From: Allantophomopsis cytisporea
Taxonomy: Eukaryota; Ascomycota; Leotiomycetes; Phacidiales; Phacidiaceae
Direction of reading: 5' to 3'
Assembly (NCBI GenBank): GCA_024752435.1
Contig: CP103025.1
Span: forward strand, 186,001-250,000
DNA length: 64,000 bases
Shown here: one piece after another, positions 56,914 through 64,000 of the stretch
Position numbering within the stretch: position 1 is the stretch's first letter
Layout of the letters: each line of letters begins with the position of its first letter
Program-made: the position numbers and the translations under genes
Notes under the pieces: model-generated
The model's database searches: none
Told to the model about the DNA's origin: nothing
The model's input: the letters and a program-made list of their open reading frames with translations, nothing else

Positions 56914-59417
56914 TCAAGCTAGATTTCCTCCTCTGTCCTGGGAATGCATCGTACCTAGTTCAATGTCACTTTCGCTTGTCAGATGATCATTCCTGAACTT
57001 TCCTCCAACTCCAGGATGTTCATTCTGCGAGTTTTCATCCTCCTCCTTATGTCTGGGTACATGGTCGAATTCGCCCACCTCATACGCATCCTTCCACAAG
57101 TCAAAATCCTTCATCCCCTCCAGCCTATACCCATTGAAGTAGGTAGCACCATTGACGGTAACAAGAATATCCTCCATAGCACAGATGATGCGTAAAGATC
57201 CCAAAATCTCCTCTTGCGACTTACAGTTTATGACATGCAAGCCCCAAAATTTCGCGCTCAACACCACATACAAGAAGCCAATTAATCTTCCCACGGAGAT
57301 AAACACCACGAGAATCACCAAGGCAACAAGTGTAATCTTCAAGTTACCAGCCCACTGAGCTGAGAAGAAAAAGGTGAGAATGAGCAACAACATTGACTCG
57401 ACAAAACCTATGAAGAAAGTCTTGAGCTTGTCCCGACCTTCCACATTCTGGTGGATCAGAATGATGAGAGGCCTCCAGCGGCATGCAGAGTAAGTCTGTA
57501 GCAGCTTGTTCTTGCCAGTAGGTAGAAATCCACTCCGTATCATCGCTGGTGCTGTTTTGAAGTTACTCCGAAAGTGCGCTAAGCCCCAATGCCATGGCAT
57601 CGTGGGCATGAGTTCGCTAATGTTGGCTGCGCGTGGGTTGTGGTCTTTCATGCTATTCAGTCTTCTGAATCCTATAAGATCCCAGAAATAGTCGTATCCC
57701 ATACGATTCAACAGAATATCGCGCTTTGTTAGAACAAGCTCCAACCAAGGAGGATACAAGGGTGGGAGTTCCATTTCAACGGAATGATCTTCAAGCTCTT
57801 TCCTGTTATCATCACTCATAATAATAGATTTTAACCTGTCATGTGCAGTTGGTGAGAGATGGTATACTATATGAGGTCATTAGCTTTACATAAAGATTGG
57901 GTAAGACGGATTGAGTTTACATTTCACTCTCTCATGATAACCAGTCTCCCACATAACTAACCGGAAAACCGCATTGGCAACAGCACTTATCGCTAGATAA
58001 TAACTTGTCCAGGTACTATGTTATTGTTAAATAATGCTTAACATGGACTCTGGGGAATTGCTTACGTGGTGCCACACGAATAAATAAATCTTGGAGCGCC
58101 TCTGCTTGCTAACAAAGGTGCAATGGCGACACCAAAAACAGCGGCCTGAGCGGCGGTAAACAGAAGCGCTGGCACAATCCACCAATGCCGCCTGAGCTCC
58201 CAGTCTTCAACGGCATTTCTAATTTCGGAGAACCTATACTTGGCCTCTGCAATGCTTATCTCGGGGTACGTCTGAAGAACTTGGCTCGAACTTGGGTTGG
58301 ACCATTCCCTTAAAACTTCGAGCTTCGATTCGGGAATGTTTCGATGCCTTAGACCTTCGAGCTTCGATTCAGGAACGTTTCCATGCTTTTCTCTGACCTT
58401 GTTCAAAGTTCCGTAACTAGCTATAGTCAGGAACGCCGCAAAGCCTAATTCTGCTAGGTTTAATGTTTGTCTATCTGGAATTGCTGTCATCTGTTTTCTT
58501 GAGTTAGCAAATATGCACATTCATGGTAATATTGCAAGAAGCCATATTGTAGACTTACGCTTTTCACAGGAAGTCCAAGACTATACACTGCAGATCCGAG
58601 TCCAACAAGTGTGCTTGTCGCAAAAACTTCCGAGCTTCGAGGAACGTAGCTGACAGTAAGGAATTAGCGTACAGAAACAACCAAGCAAATGGCATACTAA
58701 CAAGGAACCAAAGGCTAAGAGAGTGGGCAAGAGAGCCATGAGCGTGGTAGCCATACCACTTGTAATCTTTGCCCATTCATTCTTGTCTTCAAGGACGGTA
58801 TTGATGTTGTCACTACAGTGAATAGTCTCGCCAAGTCCCATTAATGCTGCCTGGTTGTAGACATCGGTCAAGACGGTCGCGTTGTATAAAACCCAGAGAT
58901 ATTCGTATCCTAAATCCCAGAAATTACTATCCATGTAGTCTTCAGCGGCTGTCGCATTGGGAATCGGGTCAGGAGCATCTTCCTGAAAGCAGTAGTATTG
59001 CGTGAGGTAATCAGTACAGCCATGAGCCATCAAATATTCCTTGTCATTGACAAGAGATTCATTCGCGGTTGAAAGAAGTCTTTCAATCACACTGGCCGAA
59101 GCGGAAGTTAAGTCTTTGGTCGAGTCGTTTCCTAATATCGTTATGTTGATTGCTTCTATATCCGGTGGATATGTAAGTGGCAAATTGTCCCAAGTTATGG
59201 TGTAATTATTGTAGATGTCCTGTAAAGTCCTCAACAAGGTGTCGTTGATCTGTGGATCCTGGATTTGACTATCGCTGACATTGATCTTGAAGAGACCGAC
59301 GGACAAATCGGCCGGCTTCAGCTTGCCCGTCCCATTTTTTGAACTGTTCGACGCCGCCTCTGCCACAGATCTACCAAAAGTAAAAAGGACGAGGACGACA
59401 AGCTGCTGAAACAGCAT
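56914..59417 (-). CDS. Large multi-span membrane protein with secreted N-terminal domain, unknown function
   Basis: Five exons (59417-58702, 58649-58559, 58490-58066, 58015-57921, 57866-56914) keep phase and give 759 residues. Residues 1-22 (MLFQQLVVLVLFTFGRSVAE) are a signal peptide. An outside domain of ~200 residues follows, with many N-glycosylation sites (NNYTITW, NITI, NESL, NATA, NATV) and CTDYLTQYYCF. The first membrane helix is TTLMALLPTLLAFGS. Further helices include LVGLGSAVYSLGL, AAFLTIASYGTL, WWIVPALLFTAAQAAVFGVA and YLAISAVANAVFRLVM. The C-terminal ~300 residues are cytosolic except FFIGFVESMLLLILTFFFS and ITLVALVILVVFISV. A 13-residue tandem repeat NxPESKLExLRxR lies in a loop (~300-330). 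No known family is recognised. Confidence 0.8.
58316..58393 (-). repeat. 39-bp tandem duplication in the membrane protein loop
   Basis: Two copies start at 58316 and 58355 (plus-strand order) and code for NVPESKLEGLRHR and NIPESKLEVLREW. Confidence 0.85.
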
Positions 59418-60646
59418 TTTGTGATTTCTTCTTATTGCCCAACAAGACCTGCGAATGGAGCGCGATATTGTGAAGGTAGATTTCTGAGCTCTTCATGAGC
59501 ATGTAGAGTATATAGAAAAATCATATTCTGACATAAAGAACTAGATATCTAACTATTTTATTGCATTGTCATCCATTGTAGGTACGTAGTTGTTCGCAAG
59601 GCAATCTAGTTAGGACCATGAGTAATCTTGGTGGTGTGCCATGGCAGCATTGCAGATAGTATATTGCTTCTGATTGGTAAAGCGCTTTCCCTCAAATCCG
59701 ACACCTCGTTTTTCTCCGGCATGTAATTGTCGCACATATTGGCCATGCTCTCGGTCACAGTCAGCCTCGTGAGCCTGAGCACCCCCCCGTGTACTTCCGA
59801 AGACCACATTGAGCCACCGTCGGAGATTTGACTGGAGAGTTTATCGCTAAGTTCCAGGGAACTGCATCATGCCCTTGTCGGGAAAACTATATTACTGCAG
59901 TGAGATGGCACAGCTCTCCAGCCGTCCCCTTCAACGGCATGATTGTGAAGCTTCAGCCTCAGCCTCATAAAGAACGGAAAGGGGCGAAATTGCATGTCCG
60001 CTGACACAACTTTACCAGTAGCCTATGGCCAAAAGTAAGCAGCAGTTATGCAGTCTCAAGTCAACCCCCTAATTTTGGAACGACCCACGCCTATTCTTTC
60101 CGTGTTCGTCAAATTTGCGTGCAAACCATAACCCTTTCATATATATAGTCGCCTCTCATACTGGAGCATCTGAGCACTCCTTAATCGAGTCATAAGTTCG
60201 GGCGCGGTGCGGTCGTGTAATGATCTCTGTGTAAACCTCCAATACTTATCGTTATCGTTATATATAATCTTTAACTAAAATCTCAAATTAGAATTCCATA
60301 TTACGATCGGAATGAATCCACACAGTTATCCTGTACATAAGGTTGGTGAGTCAGCGAGTCACTAGCATGCCTCTTTTAGACTGACTACCTGTACATGTAC
60401 GAGGAAGTAAGTGATACAGAATATAGTGGCGCTATTAGTCACTACCCTTCAAAGTCTATTTTACTTTAGCACGCTTGGGTACCCACCTAAGCTTTTCGAA
60501 TGCCGTTATCGCTAAAGCAGCCCAACTAAGCGGCTTAGCTCAGACACACGCACATTAGCCGCGTGGTCGCTTATCGCGCACTGACCCATCATGTCGAACC
60601 AAAGACCAAAAAAAATATATAAAAATCAAATGTTGCAACAAAGTGC
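59418..60646. other. Intergenic, no gene seen
   Basis: 1.2 kb. Short open frames at 59606-59809 have no domain. The sequence is of mixed composition without clear repeats. Confidence 0.5.
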
Positions 60647-60651
60647 AAAAA
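60647..60651 (-). terminator. RNA polymerase III terminator of the 5S gene
   Basis: On the minus strand TTTTT begins 7 bases past the 3' end of the 5S rRNA (GTATGTCATTAATTTTTGC). This is the standard Pol III stop. Confidence 0.85.
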
Positions 60652-60657
60652 TTAATG

Positions 60658-60776
60658 ACATACAGCAGTAGGGATTCGCTGGTGGTCACCCACCCAACTA
60701 CTAGTCTACCGATCTGAGGTTTATGTATGGCAGAGCGGACGGGATGCCCAGTTCTCATCAGTCTATGGCCGTATGT
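60658..60776 (-). rRNA. 5S ribosomal RNA (dispersed copy)
   Basis: The minus strand reads ACATACGGCCATAGACTGAT at the 5' end, then GGGCATCCCGTCCGCTCTGC, later GTAGTTGGGTGGGTGACCAC, CAGCGAATCCCTACTGC and ends TGTATGT. Length is 119 nt. The two ends pair (ACATAC with GTATGT) to form helix I. The internal control blocks (around GTTGGGTGGGTGACC and CGGTAGACTAG) look intact, and a T5 terminator follows. Filamentous ascomycetes carry 5S genes scattered through the genome rather than in the rDNA array, which fits its single occurrence among protein genes. It is probably transcribed. Confidence 0.93.
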
Positions 60777-61142
60777 GTCATAGAGTGGATTATTTAAATC
60801 TATACTCACTTCTCTATTGTGCTCGCTGAAATGATGGAGAAGTAATATACTAAGTAGGAACCGCCATATTAAATAGTTCAATGTATCATGTTATTGCAAT
60901 GATTTCTACAGTGAAAGCCCAGTAAGAGAAGCAAACTCACTGCTGTACTGCTGATACATACCTCATTAAATCAACTTCATTAGAATTTCTGATACTGGTT
61001 ACTCTAGCCCCCACTATAAGGTCACAATAAACTATAACCATATAATTACTAAACACAGCTAATTCTTTACTATCGAAGATAACTCTGAAGTCCAGGAATG
61101 CGGAGCACCTTAGCGTTCTCTCAGGAAATGTCGGTAACCTTG

Positions 61143-61625
61143 CTATACTTTGATTTGAAAGCATCCAATAGAGAACCAAATCGGATTCAACTTACAAAAC
61201 CATTTACTATCAATCCTATCCGCAGCCTCCTTCAACACCTTGTACGTCTCGCGATAGACCCGTCTTGGAGATTCCTCTGTGGGCATCCCCGCAGCTGAAA
61301 GCCTCGCAGTCTCAACAGGCAGTTGTGAACACTCGATCATTTCCTTCATATCCGGTACAGGGTCCAACCTCGGATCAGCGCCGTGTTCGAATACAGTATT
61401 GATCACCAAAAGATTATTCTTGATAGATTCTCTACCAAGCTGGCAGCGGGAGTCGTCTATACAAAAGTCCAATGGCCGGCCCTCATTTCTCCTATACTCC
61501 GGCTCGTGGTCCCTCTCGTTTGAATCGGCGCCTACGTCAAACACGGTCTTCATCTCATAGAGCTTGCATTCAATGGAGTTGTTGGAGATAGGCTGCCAGC
61601 ATAATGGTGGCTTTGTCTTCCCTAC
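61143..61625 (-). pseudogene. Ankyrin-repeat-like coding remnant
   Basis: The minus strand is open for ~160 codons after a TAG at 61626-61628. It reads like two worn ankyrin units: GKTKPPLCWQPISNN, KTVFDVGADSNERDHEPEYR, GRPLDFCIDD, then NTVFEHGADPRLDPVPDMKE and RRVYRETYKVLKEAADRID. GADxN/GADPR and the xPLDFCI box are ankyrin-like. It lacks a credible start and end and lies in AT-rich DNA. It may be one exon of a decayed ankyrin gene. No function is claimed. Confidence 0.4.
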
Positions 61626-61628
61626 CTA

Positions 61629-63349
61629 ATTACTGTCGGGATGCCGGCGCTTTCTTATTATTTCGTAGTCTTTCTTTCTGGCTTTTTTAAATGTAAGCCA
61701 GCTTCTTCTGTACTCTACTGGTACAGTAACATCGTTAGGAATTTTTGCGTTCAGTTGATCGAAAATCTAGTATAAAAAATAATGTGCCAAGACTTAACGT
61801 GTCCGAGACATAATTTGAGGTGAGAGTAGTCCCCACAGTAGGCAATAGGAAGTAGGAACTGAAAAGCGTAGAAAAAGAAAGGTAGCAAGTATATGGGTGT
61901 CCAACTAACTTACTGAGAGACTGTATTCGGTGACACGTAATTCAACAGATTACGTGTAAATTGCATGTCGTAGTTGCCAGCTTTCAAGCATGAAAACACT
62001 GATAATATACATACCCAGATAGAAATAGCCTAGATGCTAATTGTCAGTCTTTACAGTTAATCTAATAGAGAAAGTCTGTAATAATCCCCAAAATTGATCC
62101 ATCGAAATACGATGAAAAGCCCTGTTTCTTCTTCCTAGTGGTTATTAGGTCTTTACCACACTAGTAGTCAGACAAGCAATATTAAAACCTACAAATTAAC
62201 TACTAGCTACTTATCTGAACTTACAAATAGACCAATTGCATAGAAGTTAGCTAGACAGTACTATAATATACTGTCTAACATCAAACCGGCAAGGAAACAG
62301 ACTAGCTATTCAATCGTCTTCAAGAGTTGAAAATTACAGATATTATTCTACTGGGTACTATTAACGGTAACAATACTACTTCTTATGATTAGTATTAGAA
62401 TCCTAGAATCGTATCAATATATAATGTTACTAGATCTTTAATACAGTTATAACTAGGAACATTATACTCACGCGCATTCCTACTGCTAAAATTGCTATAG
62501 GTAGTCTTACCAAGCCTCTTCTAACACCAACCTACTTAAAGTGTATTGATTAACGCAGACTTGTTATATAACTCAATGGCATGGATATGCCTCTACGAGG
62601 TGTGTTGGAATACATATATATTAGTAAGTAAAGTTGGATTGTAGTAGTAGTATTAATACGGCTTTCACATTCAAAGTGCGTAGTTTCCTATTAGGAAGTA
62701 TGCACTCCGCACTTGCACCTCATATATATATCATAACATAGCTCAAGGGCTTCCTCCCTGTGTGCGACAATAAACTATGAGTATAAAGGCACGATTTTCA
62801 CTACACGCATTGATCAAACCCTACGTGTTGCGATAGCATATCACTTACCAATATCTACATATTCCCAATGTTCCTAGCAACTTTTGAACACTCTCACAGC
62901 TCCTCCAATTCAATGCTCTGTTCCCTCCTTATTACTCATTAACCTCTGAAAGGTGCTCTCATACCAACTAGCAGTATCGAAACTATATACCGAAAGAACT
63001 GTGATTAGATTGGCCTTAGTGTGTATAGGAAGTCTTAAGTGCATATAGCATATCCGTCACGACCAATAAGTGTATCGTACTAAGAATTCATGTATAAGAC
63101 ACCCAAACCTTCATTAATTAAATGAGTATGTTTTCACGACATGTGGTTGGCTTTTAATCTATATTATGAGTTGTGTGTTATCTCACCTAATTTCTCGCCT
63201 TACCTTCCTCACCTAGCCTCACCCGCCTTACCCTGCCTACTCTATATCGATCACCCTCAATATCGTAAGGCACTCAATTTTGAGCATCATACTATGATTG
63301 TTGGGGTTTTCGGTTTCAAAAGGCGAGAGTATCATTACAGGATTACAAG
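61629..63349. other. AT-rich gene-free region
   Basis: 1.7 kb, AT-rich with many CTAGTA/TACTA words, most so at ~62030-62530. It looks like old repeat DNA eroded by RIP or drift, but no element is recognisable. Open frames are short. Confidence 0.5.
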
Positions 63350-63407
63350 GGTAAAATATAGTAGAGCGGACGGGATGCCCATTTCTCCTCTGCTTATAAT
63401 CATATGT
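63350..63407 (-). pseudogene. 5S rRNA pseudogene, 5' half only
   Basis: On the minus strand from 63407: ACATATGATTATAAGC, then AAATGGGCATCCCGTCCGCT, matching the 5' half of the 5S gene at 60658-60776. Identity is perfect over TGGGCATCCCGTCCGCTCT, and four C-to-T or G-to-A changes sit in the first 16 bases. The similarity stops after about 55 nt; the internal promoter C block and the 3' strand of helix I are missing, so it cannot be a working gene. Confidence 0.8.
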
Positions 63408-63610
63408 ATAGAGTATATGATTTGTTAAACAGAAATCAATTTATGTATTGAGACTTTTCTCAATCTAGCTAACTTGGTAGGCTATTAATATCGGATGTAG
63501 TCATTGCACACGTGTGAGAAAAGTCTCTGACCTCCACTACAGCGTATGTTCCAGCAACTGTCTACGATAACGTTCTGTCTACACAAGCAGCCAATCCGTC
63601 AGATCAAAAA
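63408..63610. other. Short gap before the monooxygenase 3' end
   Basis: About 200 bp with nothing recognised. Confidence 0.4.
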
Positions 63611-64000
63611 TTATGCCTCCACAGTCCTGAATCCCTTCCAGCCCGCCAATGCATCCCGAATCTCCTCCCTATATTTCCCTACACCAGCTCCGTAACTAAC
63701 CATTTCGAATGCCTTGCCTGGCACATTGCCCCCCATATAGGTGCTCTTTGTGGTTGGGAATAAACTTGCATCACCGAGCTCATTGATTCTCTTCTTCCAC
63801 TTCCGCTCAGCCTCCTTTGTAGCATCAATATACTTCAGACCCTGGCGAGAAATCATATTGATACAATCTCTGATCCAACGACCCTGAACCTCCACACTCG
63901 AAGGGCCATTAGAGAGCAGTGTTGGCCCGTGAGGGCCGTATAAGTGGAACAGGTTTGGATAGCCACTGATAGTTGTGCCAAGGTATGTGTTAGCTGCGGC
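63611..64000 (-). CDS. Baeyer-Villiger-type flavin monooxygenase, 3' end only
   Basis: The frame is open to the window edge at 64000, so the 5' part lies outside; 129 residues are seen. NTYLGTTISGYPNLFHLYGP then HGPTLLSNGPSSVEVQG is the C-terminal signature of cyclohexanone/steroid-type BVMOs, followed by DATKEAERKWKKRINELGDA, SLFPTTKSTYMGGNVPGK and the closing GVGKYREEI. These enzymes insert oxygen into ketones with FAD and NADPH. The piece carries no FAD motif because that lies upstream. Exact substrate unknown. Confidence 0.9.
   Translation of the reverse strand, partial: AAANTYLGTTISGYPNLFHLYGPHGPTLLSNGPSSVEVQGRWIRDCINMISRQGLKYIDATKEAERKWKKRINELGDASLFPTTKSTYMGGNVPGKAFEMVSYGAGVGKYREEIRDALAGWKGFRTVEA

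Noticed and set aside
60555..60881. 108-codon minus-strand frame
   Set aside because: It runs through the 5S rRNA gene; the RNA explains the sequence.
1..64000. CRISPR arrays, bacterial operons or phage genes
   Set aside because: No spaced direct repeats of that kind and no bacterial gene layout; introns and gene families are fungal throughout.

Overview
The window is nuclear DNA of a filamentous ascomycete. Genes are dense, on both strands, and most carry one to five introns of about 44 to 110 bases with GT-AG ends and CTAAC/CTGAC-type branch sites. A dispersed 5S rRNA gene, an AT-rich transposon wreck with the look of repeat-induced point mutation (RIP), and families such as Rxt3, battenin, the Stealth/xylosylphosphotransferase group and DUF7580 proteins fit Pezizomycotina. 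Gene style suggests Leotiomycetes, but that placement is inference. Every exon model below was joined by hand and checked for reading phase; none was checked against transcripts or a database.

Layout. 1-2463: 3' part of a secreted GMC oxidoreductase with a long Thr/Val-rich repeat tail. 3.6-15.4 kb: a housekeeping block with AP-3 sigma, frataxin, DPH3, a peroxisomal ABCD transporter, an IFI6/IFI27-like protein, a doubtful degraded gene and battenin (BTN1). 15.4-18.1 kb: a gene-free stretch rich in microsatellites. 18.1-21.8 kb: RXT3, a subunit of the Rpd3L histone deacetylase complex. 23.6-25.3 kb: RIP-damaged pogo/Fot1-type transposon, next to the 3' end of TRP5 (tryptophan synthase, 25.3-27.8 kb). 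SDHAF4 and a Stealth-family glycan phosphotransferase follow. 32.4-33.9 kb: a Tc1/mariner-type element with recognisable inverted ends and TA target duplication.

34.8-54.9 kb is more accessory: a divergent MFS permease/TauD-type dioxygenase pair (probably uptake and desulfonation of an organosulfonate), a secreted GH28 rhamnogalacturonan hydrolase, DNA polymerase iota, a phenol-2-monooxygenase-like flavoenzyme, then a head-to-head pair of a zinc-finger/TPR protein and a DUF7580 (HeLo-like) protein. That pair resembles the architecture of fungal self/non-self recognition genes and is the best candidate for an undescribed system here. A 7-TM-type protein and a small PPxY protein follow.

55-64 kb: a Zn2Cys6 transcription factor, a 759-residue multi-span membrane protein of unknown function, a 5S rRNA gene with Pol III terminator, an ankyrin-like remnant in AT-rich DNA, a half-length 5S pseudogene, and the 3' end of a Baeyer-Villiger-type monooxygenase that runs off the window.
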